Source: Lachnospiraceae bacterium JLR.KK002 (GTDB lineage: Bacteria > Bacillota > Clostridia > Lachnospirales > Lachnospiraceae). From it: DNA of 64,000 bases. Position 1 is the stretch's first letter; each line of letters starts with the position of its first letter. The notes beneath the pieces were generated by a model, which was not told the origin of the DNA, did not search any database, and saw only the letters and a program-made list of their open reading frames with translations. Below are positions 57,468 through 64,000 of the stretch, one piece after another. The stretch covers positions 3,640,001 through 3,704,000 of the forward strand of contig JAYMNP010000001.1 in assembly GCA_036941025.1 (NCBI GenBank), read 5' to 3'. A program made the position numbers and the translations under genes.

Positions 57468-60400
57468 TTGGATAAATACGAATATAAGCTCAAGCTGGAA
57501 CAGTTAAGGAATCTGGTACAGGAAAAGGATTACCGGACAGCAGCGGAGATTGCAGATACCATTAACTGGAGGAAAGTAAAGAGTGCGGCAACCCTTTGTA
57601 TGGTTGGCGAAATATATGACAGAAATAAACAGTACGAGAACAGTCATGAGATTCTTCTCATGGCTTATGACAGGGCGACCGTAGGAAGAAATATTATTTA
57701 CCGGCTGGCGCTGGTTGCCATGAAGATGGGCAGACTGGAAGAAGCGAAAGAATATTACGAGGAATTTCTGGAGGTGGCCCCACAGGATAATCTGAAATAT
57801 GTGCTCCGTTACCAGATTGCGAAGCTGGAAGGGGCTTCTCTGCCGGAGCTGATAGATATACTGGAAGAATTCAAAGACAGGGAGTATAAGGAAGAATGGG
57901 CCTTTGAACTGGCCTATCTGTACCATCGTTCCGGGAACAGCGAGCGGTGCGTGGAAGTCTGCGACGACCTGGTACTCTGGTTTGGGGATGGAAAATATGT
58001 GGAGAAAGCGCTGGAGCTGAAAATGCTGTACCAGCCTTTGAATAAGTATCAGGAAGAGAAGTACCGCCAGTTCAAGATGAGCTGGGGGGAACCGGTGGAA
58101 GAAGCGGCAGAACAGCCCGAATCAGAGGAGATTGTTCAGGAAGCGGTTCCGATACCGGATATTACTTCCAACACCGGGCGGTTTAACACGCTGAACCTGC
58201 AGGAAGAACTGGCGAAGAGTATGCAGCAGATTCTGGATGCCGACACCAGAGAAACCGTTACAGATACTATGGATAATATCAAGAAAATGGTGGAGGAAAT
58301 TCCATATCTGCAGGTGTCTCAGGAAAAGGAAGAACCGGTACCGGAAGAAGAACGGTATGGCCATATTGAGACCGATGAGGAAATTGACGGTTCTCTGAAA
58401 AATGATTTTCAGGAAATGCTGGCAGAAGACCGGGACGGGCAGATAAGCCTTTCCGTTCCCGGCGGAGGCTGGCACGAACCCCAGATAAACGGGCAGATTA
58501 ATATTGAAGATGTTCTGACAGAATGGGAGAAGACAAGACGTGCGGCGGAAGCAGCCATGGCGGTTGCCCAGCAGCGGAGGCTGGAATCTGCAAAGGCGCG
58601 GGCATTGCAGGAGGCGGAAGAATTGATGGAACGGCTGAATCAGATCATTCCCAGACTGAATGCAGGGGTGTCTCCCCAGGAATTGCTTGCAGAGCGTTAT
58701 CTGCAGAATACAGAAGGATTTGAACCGGAAGAACAGGGCATGACGGAAGAAGCTGTGCCAGGGGACTACCCTGAGAATATGCCGGAGCCGGAAGTAACTG
58801 AGGGCTACCCTGAGAATATGCCGGAGTATTCCATGCAGGGGACATATCCGGAGGCGGAAATTCCGGAGCAGATGTATTCCCAGGAGACATTTTCGGAAGT
58901 CCCGGAGCAGATGTATTCCCAGGAGACATTTTCGGAAATCCCGGAGCAGATGTATCCCCAGGAGACATTTTCAGAAGTGCCGGAACAGGCATATGTGCAG
59001 GAAGAAATTTCGGAGATAGCGGAATCGTATCCTGAACTGCCGCAGACGATTCCGGATACGGAACTGTCTCAGGTTTCAGAAGTGCCGGAACTGTCTCAGG
59101 TTTCGGAAATGCCGGGAGCAGTCCTGGAGCCGGCAGTACATCCGGAAACAGAAGTGCCGGGAGTCGTTTTGGAGCCGGCAGCACATTCAGAAACAGAAGT
59201 GCAGGGGTTGCCCCTGAATATGGAGGAACCCTGGATTCCGGAAGAAAAATCTCCGATTCCGGAAGAAGAACCCCGAATTCAGGAAGAAAAATCTCCGGTT
59301 CCGGAAGAAGAACCCCGGATTCCGGAAGAAAAATCTCCGGTTCCGGAAGAAGAACCCCGGATTCCTGCGGCAGAAAACCTGGAAGCTGTGGAGATTCCGG
59401 AGGCTGCAGCGGAGAAAAAAGATGCGGAACGATATCTGGCCTCTGTATTTCAGGCAGCAAAGGCGGCCAGGGAGGAGAAAAATCAGGTACCGCTAAAACC
59501 GGTTGCAGAAGCAGGGATGGAGGCAAAAGAGATAGCTGTACCGGTTCCGGAAGTGAGAACCGGGCCGGAGGAAATGGCCATTCCGGAAGTGAGAACCGAG
59601 CCGGAGGAACCGATGATTCCGGAAATGAGAACCAGGCCGGAGGAACCGATGATTCCGGAAGTGAGAATCGGGCCGGAAGAAATGGCTATTCCGGAAGTAA
59701 GGACAGAACTGGAAGAAGAAACTTCTTATATTCCCGTTGTGAAAACAACGTCTCCCGGAGAGCATGAAGGGATTCCGGAGATTCGTCTGGAACCTGCCGA
59801 AGAACCGGTTCGGAAGCTGAGTGAGGAACAGAAAGAAATCTTTTCCTATTTTGTTCCGGTAACCGGAATGGAGCAGCAGCTTTGCCAGGTGTTAGAGGGC
59901 GCTCTGCACCGGAAAGGGAAAGACAGCAGTTCCGCCAGCGGAAATATTCTGATTATGGGCGGCCGGGGCAGCGGGAAGACGGTGCTGGCAACGGATATTA
60001 TTAAGGCAGTGCAGAAAAGCGGAAGCCATCCTGCAGGAAAAGTTGGAAAAATTACAGGAGAATCCCTGAATCAGAAGGATTTGAGCCAACTGCTGAAAAA
60101 AATAGCAGGGGGCTATCTGATTATAGAAAAAGCAGGAGAAATATCTCCGGAAACAGCCACAAGACTTTCTCTTTTGATGGAGCAGAATACGGACGGGCTT
60201 CTGTTTATTCTGGAGGATACCAGAAAAGGAATTGAGAAGGTGTTAAGCCAGGATGTGAATTTTGCAAAAAAATTTACAGAGCGGATAAAAATACCTGTGT
60301 TTACCAGCGATGAACTGGTGGAATTTGCAAAGGCATATGCAGAGGAGCAGGAATGTGAAATTGATGATATGGGGATATTAGCACTTTACAACCGTATCAG

Positions 60401-60566
60401 CAACATACAGAAACTGGATGAGGCCACAACATTAACGGAAGTGAAAGAAATTGTGGATATGGCCATCAGCAGTGCGGAAAGAGGTGGATTGAAAAAATTA
60501 TTTGGCGGAAAGAAGTTCAGCCCCGAAGGATATCTCTATCTGAGAGAAAAAGACTTTGAGGAATAA
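57468..60566 (+). CDS. TPR protein with Pro/Glu repeat linker and C-terminal AAA-type ATPase domain
   Basis: A 1032-residue protein I do not recognise by name. Residues 1-200 form TPR-like helical repeats. About 300-400 residues of low-complexity linker follow, including about four units of SEVPEQMYSQETF, three of PEEEPRIPEEKSPV and five of IPEVRTxPEE. The C-terminal 270 residues contain an AAA-like ATPase domain with P-loop GGRGSGKTVLA, a Walker-B-like YLIIEKAGE, and IEKVLSQDVNFAKKFTERI. TTG at 57468 follows GAGGTGA with five bases of spacing; a GTG nine bases earlier lies within that site. glgB follows after 25 bases. Confidence 0.8.
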   Translation: MDKYEYKLKLEQLRNLVQEKDYRTAAEIADTINWRKVKSAATLCMVGEIYDRNKQYENSHEILLMAYDRATVGRNIIYRLALVAMKMGRLEEAKEYYEEFLEVAPQDNLKYVLRYQIAKLEGASLPELIDILEEFKDREYKEEWAFELAYLYHRSGNSERCVEVCDDLVLWFGDGKYVEKALELKMLYQPLNKYQEEKYRQFKMSWGEPVEEAAEQPESEEIVQEAVPIPDITSNTGRFNTLNLQEELAKSMQQILDADTRETVTDTMDNIKKMVEEIPYLQVSQEKEEPVPEEERYGHIETDEEIDGSLKNDFQEMLAEDRDGQISLSVPGGGWHEPQINGQINIEDVLTEWEKTRRAAEAAMAVAQQRRLESAKARALQEAEELMERLNQIIPRLNAGVSPQELLAERYLQNTEGFEPEEQGMTEEAVPGDYPENMPEPEVTEGYPENMPEYSMQGTYPEAEIPEQMYSQETFSEVPEQMYSQETFSEIPEQMYPQETFSEVPEQAYVQEEISEIAESYPELPQTIPDTELSQVSEVPELSQVSEMPGAVLEPAVHPETEVPGVVLEPAAHSETEVQGLPLNMEEPWIPEEKSPIPEEEPRIQEEKSPVPEEEPRIPEEKSPVPEEEPRIPAAENLEAVEIPEAAAEKKDAERYLASVFQAAKAAREEKNQVPLKPVAEAGMEAKEIAVPVPEVRTGPEEMAIPEVRTEPEEPMIPEMRTRPEEPMIPEVRIGPEEMAIPEVRTELEEETSYIPVVKTTSPGEHEGIPEIRLEPAEEPVRKLSEEQKEIFSYFVPVTGMEQQLCQVLEGALHRKGKDSSSASGNILIMGGRGSGKTVLATDIIKAVQKSGSHPAGKVGKITGESLNQKDLSQLLKKIAGGYLIIEKAGEISPETATRLSLLMEQNTDGLLFILEDTRKGIEKVLSQDVNFAKKFTERIKIPVFTSDELVEFAKAYAEEQECEIDDMGILALYNRISNIQKLDEATTLTEVKEIVDMAISSAERGGLKKLFGGKKFSPEGYLYLREKDFEE

Positions 60567-60591
60567 AATATTGGAAACAGGAGTGATAGTG

Positions 60592-62484
60592 ATGGAACGT
60601 TTTTCAGATTTGGATATGTACTATTTTGGACAGGCAACACATTATGATATTTATAAGAAACTGGGCGCACATCCCGTTACGGAAAAAGGGAAAAAAGGTG
60701 TGTATTTTGCAGTGTGGGCGCCCAACGCGGCAAAAGTTTCCGTAATAGGAGATTTTAATGAGTGGAAAGAAGACGCAAATGAAATGACCCGTCTGGAGCC
60801 TATGGGAATCTATGAGTTGTTTATTCCTGGGGTGCAGCTGGGGGCTTTGTATAAATTCTATATTGAAACTCCGGACGGCAGAAAGCTCTACAAGGCAGAC
60901 CCTTTTGCAAATTATGCGGAACTGCGGCCGGGAAATGCTTCCGCAGTGGCAGATATCAATGCCTTTAAGTGGACAGACAGCAAATGGATGGAAAAGCGCG
61001 CGGCGTGCAAAGATGTGCATACACAGCCCATGGCTATTTATGAAGTACATCCCGGCTCCTGGATGCGTCATCCGGGCAGGGAAGATGAAGGATTTTACAC
61101 TTACCGGGAACTGGCGGTAAGGCTCACAGAGTATGTAAAGGAAATGGGATATACCCATGTGGAGCTGATGGGAATTTCAGAATATCCCTTTGACGGTTCC
61201 TGGGGCTATCAGGTAACCGGTTATTACGCTCCCACTTCCCGGTATGGAACGCCGGAGGATTTCGCTTACCTGGTAGATTATCTGCACAAGCATGGAATCG
61301 GCGTGATTCTGGACTGGGTTCCGGCTCATTTCCCCAGAGACGCCCATGGTATGGCAGAATTTGACGGCACCTGCCTCTATGAATATGCAGACCCGAAAAA
61401 GGGAGAACATCCCGACTGGGGCACCAAGATTTTTGATTACGGTAAAAATGAAGTGAAGAATTTCCTCATTGGCAGTGCGCTGATGTGGATTGAGCATTAC
61501 CATGTGGATGGCCTGCGGGTGGATGCAGTGGCTTCCATGCTGTATCTGGATTATGGCAAACAGGACGGCCAGTGGGTAGCCAATAAATACGGCGGCAACC
61601 ACAATCTGGAAGCAATCGAATTTTTCAAACATATCAATACGCTGATTCTGGGAAGAAATCCGGGAACCGTTATGATTGCGGAGGAATCTACCGCATGGCC
61701 CAGAGTGACCGGAAAAGTGGAAGATGACGGTCTGAATTTCAGTTATAAATGGAATATGGGCTGGATGCATGATTTCCTGGATTACATGAAACTTGACCCA
61801 TATTTCCGGAAAGACAATCATAACCGGATGACCTTTGCCATGAGCTACAACCACAGTGAAAATTATATTCTGGTGCTGTCTCATGACGAGGTGGTACATT
61901 TGAAGTGCTCCATGATTAACAAAATGCCAGGGGAAGGAAAAGAGAAATTTGCCAATCTGAAAGCAGGATATGGATTTATGATGGGCCATCCCGGCAAAAA
62001 ACTGCTGTTTATGGGACAGGAATTCGGCCAGCTCCGGGAATGGAGCGAGGAACGGGAACTTGACTGGTTCCTGCTGGAAGAACCGGAACATCTTCAGCTT
62101 CAGACTTATGTAAAAGATTTGCTCCACATTTACACCAAATATCCGGCCATGTACGAAGCAGATACCCGGTTTGATAACTTTGAGTGGATTAATGCGGACG
62201 ATAATTTCAGAAGTATTTTCAGTTTTGTGAGAAAGAGCCGCAGCGGTAAAAATAACCTGCTGTTTGTATGCAACTTTACACCGGTAGCGCGGGAAGATTA
62301 CCGTGTAGGAGTGCCGCTGAAAAAGCAGTATAAGCTGATTTTTAACAGCGATGATAAGAAATACGGCGGAGAGGGCGAAAAGCGTCCGCTGGTGTACAAA
62401 GCGGAAAAGGAGGAATGCGATAACCGTCCGTTCTCCTTTGCATATCCCCTGCCGGCATTCGGCGTAGCAGTTTTCGTATATTAA
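60592..62484 (+). CDS. glgB: 1,4-alpha-glucan branching enzyme
   Basis: A 630-residue GH13 enzyme that makes alpha-1,6 branches in glycogen. A CBM48-type domain lies near the N-terminus (VYFAVWAPNAAKVSVIGDFN). The catalytic barrel has the nucleophile Asp in DGLRVDAVASML, the acid/base Glu in MIAEESTAWPRV and the transition-state Asp in LSHDEVVH. The C-terminal beta domain is complete. ATG at 60592 follows AGGAG. It is probably co-transcribed with the TPR/AAA gene; other glycogen genes are absent from the window. Confidence 0.95.
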   Translation: MERFSDLDMYYFGQATHYDIYKKLGAHPVTEKGKKGVYFAVWAPNAAKVSVIGDFNEWKEDANEMTRLEPMGIYELFIPGVQLGALYKFYIETPDGRKLYKADPFANYAELRPGNASAVADINAFKWTDSKWMEKRAACKDVHTQPMAIYEVHPGSWMRHPGREDEGFYTYRELAVRLTEYVKEMGYTHVELMGISEYPFDGSWGYQVTGYYAPTSRYGTPEDFAYLVDYLHKHGIGVILDWVPAHFPRDAHGMAEFDGTCLYEYADPKKGEHPDWGTKIFDYGKNEVKNFLIGSALMWIEHYHVDGLRVDAVASMLYLDYGKQDGQWVANKYGGNHNLEAIEFFKHINTLILGRNPGTVMIAEESTAWPRVTGKVEDDGLNFSYKWNMGWMHDFLDYMKLDPYFRKDNHNRMTFAMSYNHSENYILVLSHDEVVHLKCSMINKMPGEGKEKFANLKAGYGFMMGHPGKKLLFMGQEFGQLREWSEERELDWFLLEEPEHLQLQTYVKDLLHIYTKYPAMYEADTRFDNFEWINADDNFRSIFSFVRKSRSGKNNLLFVCNFTPVAREDYRVGVPLKKQYKLIFNSDDKKYGGEGEKRPLVYKAEKEECDNRPFSFAYPLPAFGVAVFVY

Positions 62485-62500
62485 ATCTGTATTTAATAAT

Positions 62501-62547
62501 AAAACAAAAGTCCCCGGAGGTTTCGGCCTTCCGGGGGATTTTGTTTT
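62501..62547 (+). terminator. Terminator of glgB
   Basis: AAAACAAAAGTCCCCGGAGG...CCTTCCGGGGGATTTTGTTTT, a long stem with A and T flanks. It abuts repeat R1 copy E. Confidence 0.85.
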
Positions 62548-62700
62548 ATCTTACAGGAAAGACTTTGTCATGGTAAAGCGTGAAAGTGTCTTCCTGTAAG
62601 ATAAAGCCCTTCGGGTGGGATGCGCAGCTCGTGGAGAGGAAGTCTATTGCTGCGCAATCCGCTCGCACGCGGAGAATCCTGCAAAGCAGGATTCTTTCTT
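62546..62700. repeat. Intergenic repeat R1, full-length copy E
   Basis: A 155-bp copy with TTATCTTACAGGAA...TTCCTGTAAGATAA outer arms, the GATGCGCAGCTCGTGGAGA block, AATCCGCTCGCACGC, and a closing hairpin AGAATCCTGC-AAA-GCAGGATTCT (62673-62695). The closing hairpin has a different sequence from copy A but is again perfectly paired. Confidence 0.8.
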
Positions 62701-62710
62701 GGAAGACAAG

Positions 62711-62794
62711 TAATTAGATAAATATCAAAATGGATATTGACATCTTCCTGAGCAGGTGGTATAGTGTCCATATCTGATTAGATAAATATAAAAT
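62711..62794 (+). promoter_or_regulatory. Promoter flanked by direct repeats (possible autoregulatory operator)
   Basis: TTGACA (62737-62742), a 17-nt spacer and TATAGT (62760-62765). The sequence ATTAGATAAATAT occurs on both sides (62713 and 62777), 64 bases apart. ATATC-AAAATG-GATAT at 62722-62736 adds a small palindrome. The operon encodes an ArsR-type regulator, a natural candidate to bind these sites. Confidence 0.6.
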
Positions 62795-62817
62795 TAAAAC
62801 AGGGAGGCAGGAAAACA

Positions 62818-63168
62818 ATGAACGAATATCTGAAATATCTGGATGATTCTGTGGAAAAACTCCGTCGGGAAGAAGGGGAGCTGGCAGCTACTCACCGGAA
62901 GGACGAGGCCAATCTGATGAAAATCAGAATTAATATCTATGGTATCTGCAAAACAGTTTTTGAAGCCATAAGCAGACAGGAATCGGAAGAGCAGTTAAGG
63001 GAAAAATATCTGGCAAAGCTGGAAGAGACCCTGACGAACTGGAAGATTTCAAAAGAGAAAGCAAAACAGCATGAGGATGTGGAGAAGGTTGTGACAGAAA
63101 CGATTAAACTGGAAACTATAGAAGAAATTAAAGGAAAATTTAATAAATTATGGAGGGCGGGACAATGA
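62818..63168 (+). CDS. Small uncharacterised helical protein
   Basis: A 116-residue, highly charged, all-helical protein without signal peptide or membrane segment. I do not recognise it. Heptad-like spacing (YLDDSVEKLRREEGELA, KYLAKLEETLTNW) suggests a coiled coil. GGGAGG precedes the ATG. Its stop overlaps the start of the ArsR-type gene by four bases (ATGA), so the pair is translationally coupled and probably shares a function or regulation. Confidence 0.75.
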   Translation: MNEYLKYLDDSVEKLRREEGELAATHRKDEANLMKIRINIYGICKTVFEAISRQESEEQLREKYLAKLEETLTNWKISKEKAKQHEDVEKVVTETIKLETIEEIKGKFNKLWRAGQ

Positions 63169-63713
63169 TGGAAACCGATGCGGTAAAACTGTTTAAATGC
63201 CTGGCGGACAAGTCCCGGCTGCAGATTCTGAAATCCCTGATACAGGAAGACATGTACGTGGAGCGTCTGGCAGAGCGTCTCGGCCTTACCCCTGCGACGA
63301 TTTCCTTTCATCTGAAAAAGCTGGAGGATGTGAAAGCAGTAACTTCTTACAAAGAGCAGTATTATACCATGTATTCCATCCGTCAGGAAGTGTTCATGGC
63401 CAATATTCTGGATATCATCAAAGAAGAATCGGACGAGATACAGGAACAGAAACAACGGGAGGAGGCTTACCGCAGGAAAGTAATTTCCGCATTTTTTGAA
63501 TATGGCAGGCTGAAATCCATTCCTGCTCAGCGGAAAAAAGAACGGATTTGTCTGGAAGAAATTGCCGGGCAGTTTGAGCCCGGCAGAATATATGAAGAAA
63601 AGGAAATCAATGAGCTGATTGCCCGGTTCCACGAGGATTTCTGTACCATCCGCAGAGATATGATTTCCGAGGGAATTATGGCGCGGAAGGGAAATACCTA
63701 CTGGAAAAAATGA
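63165..63713 (+). CDS. ArsR-type regulator with DUF2087 domain
   Basis: A 182-residue transcription regulator. The N-terminal winged helix (about 6-75) is ArsR-like (KLFKCLADKSRLQILKSL, AERLGLTPATISFHLKKLE) but lacks the usual metal-binding Cys motif ELCVCDL. The C-terminal DUF2087 domain (about 120-181) shows FEPGRIYEEKEINELIARFHEDF and RRDMISEGIM. The effector is unknown. ATG at 63165 or 63168 follows GGAGGGCGGG. The 3' end overlaps the converging cbiK gene by 16 bases. Confidence 0.88.
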   Translation: MMETDAVKLFKCLADKSRLQILKSLIQEDMYVERLAERLGLTPATISFHLKKLEDVKAVTSYKEQYYTMYSIRQEVFMANILDIIKEESDEIQEQKQREEAYRRKVISAFFEYGRLKSIPAQRKKERICLEEIAGQFEPGRIYEEKEINELIARFHEDFCTIRRDMISEGIMARKGNTYWKK

Positions 63714-64000
63714 GGCTGCTGTCCCTCAATTGCTGCCTGGAGGTGTTTCAGGTAAATATCCTGAATAGCCTTATATTCTCCCAGTCCCCGCAGATGGCAT
63801 TCCACCTCGTATCCTGCGGCTTCAAACAGGGACTTCCAGGAATCCGGCTCTGAACCGGCCATATCCCGGTTGGCATGGTCTCCTGCCACCAGCATAAAAG
63901 GCGCAAGATGGACTTTTTTTGCATTGGTGCGGGCTACCTGCCGGATTAAAGTATCAAGATCGGGATAAGACTCCACTGTTCCCATAAAAAAGTTGCGGTG
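63698..64000 (-). CDS. cbiK: Sirohydrochlorin cobaltochelatase CbiK, 5' part cut off by the window edge
   Basis: The visible 100 codons are the C-terminal part of an anaerobic CbiK, which inserts Co2+ into sirohydrochlorin for cobalamin. The frame is open through to base 64000, so the Met at 63985 is internal. Diagnostic segments are FMGTVESYP, LAPFMLVAGDHANRDMAG (metal-site His) and DSWKSLFEAAGYEV. It ends inside the converging ArsR-DUF2087 gene. Confidence 0.88.
   Translation of the reverse strand, partial: HRNFFMGTVESYPDLDTLIRQVARTNAKKVHLAPFMLVAGDHANRDMAGSEPDSWKSLFEAAGYEVECHLRGLGEYKAIQDIYLKHLQAAIEGQQPHFFQ

Noticed and set aside
58850..59750. CRISPR-like periodic repeats
   Set aside because: The periodicity is in-frame, encodes 12-14-residue peptide repeats, and has no unique spacers.

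Overview
The window reads as a chromosomal segment from an anaerobic Firmicute of the Lachnospiraceae / Clostridium cluster XIVa type. The evidence is the 23S rRNA, the AGGAGG-type ribosome binding sites with frequent TTG and GTG starts, a predicted Na+-type F-ATPase c subunit, [FeFe]-hydrogenase maturases (HydE, HydG), a CwlD-like sporulation amidase, MecA, a glycogen branching enzyme and many paired regulators. Species cannot be named from the sequence alone. Almost everything is on the + strand; the exceptions are 28950-32560, 45258-45647 and the last gene.

Layout. 1-3252: 3' four-fifths of a 23S rRNA gene, no 5S behind it, then a seven-gene tRNA cluster with its own promoter. 3.7-10 kb: GNAT acetyltransferase, lactaldehyde reductase (fucO), a DUF1858 redox protein, mecA and a membrane-anchored GH18 hydrolase. 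10-16 kb: a LytTR/GHKL two-component pair with an unknown third gene, then an ABC transporter with LytTR and DUF3021 regulators. 16-18.5 kb: CwlD-like amidase and an AAA/PD-(D/E)XK protein. 18.7-28.9 kb: sua5 - low-Mr phosphatase-like - upp - dCMP deaminase - atpZ-I-B-E-F-H-A-G-D-C, an order resembling the ywlC-ywlE-upp-atp region of Bacillus subtilis. 28.9-32.6 kb (minus): hybrid kinase and HD-GYP-like protein. 32.9-34.8 kb: a secreted Ca-loop/His-rich protein with an ECF sigma factor and an RsgI-like anti-sigma factor that also ends in a His-rich tail. 34.9-37.2 kb: bioY-bioB-bioD. 37.3-42 kb: amidohydrolase, DUF362 ferredoxin protein, surface 5'-nucleotidase. 42.7-45.2 kb: hydE-hydG. 45.3-53 kb: Uma2 remnant, unknown coiled-coil protein, an OmpR-type two-component pair and an orphan hybrid kinase. 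53-62.5 kb: aconitase-family hydratase, AI-2E-family permease, a TPR/repeat/AAA protein, glgB. 62.7-64 kb: a small unknown protein with an ArsR-DUF2087 regulator, and a cbiK fragment running off the end.

Most genes are ordinary housekeeping or regulatory genes. The least explained material is (i) the sigma / anti-sigma / His-rich Ca-loop protein operon, (ii) several families of short structured intergenic repeats that recur across the window and combine modularly, with base changes that preserve hairpins, (iii) a tandem duplication placed inside the ATP synthase operon, and (iv) the long repeat-filled leader in front of hydE. No CRISPR array, prophage, transposase or intact insertion sequence was seen.
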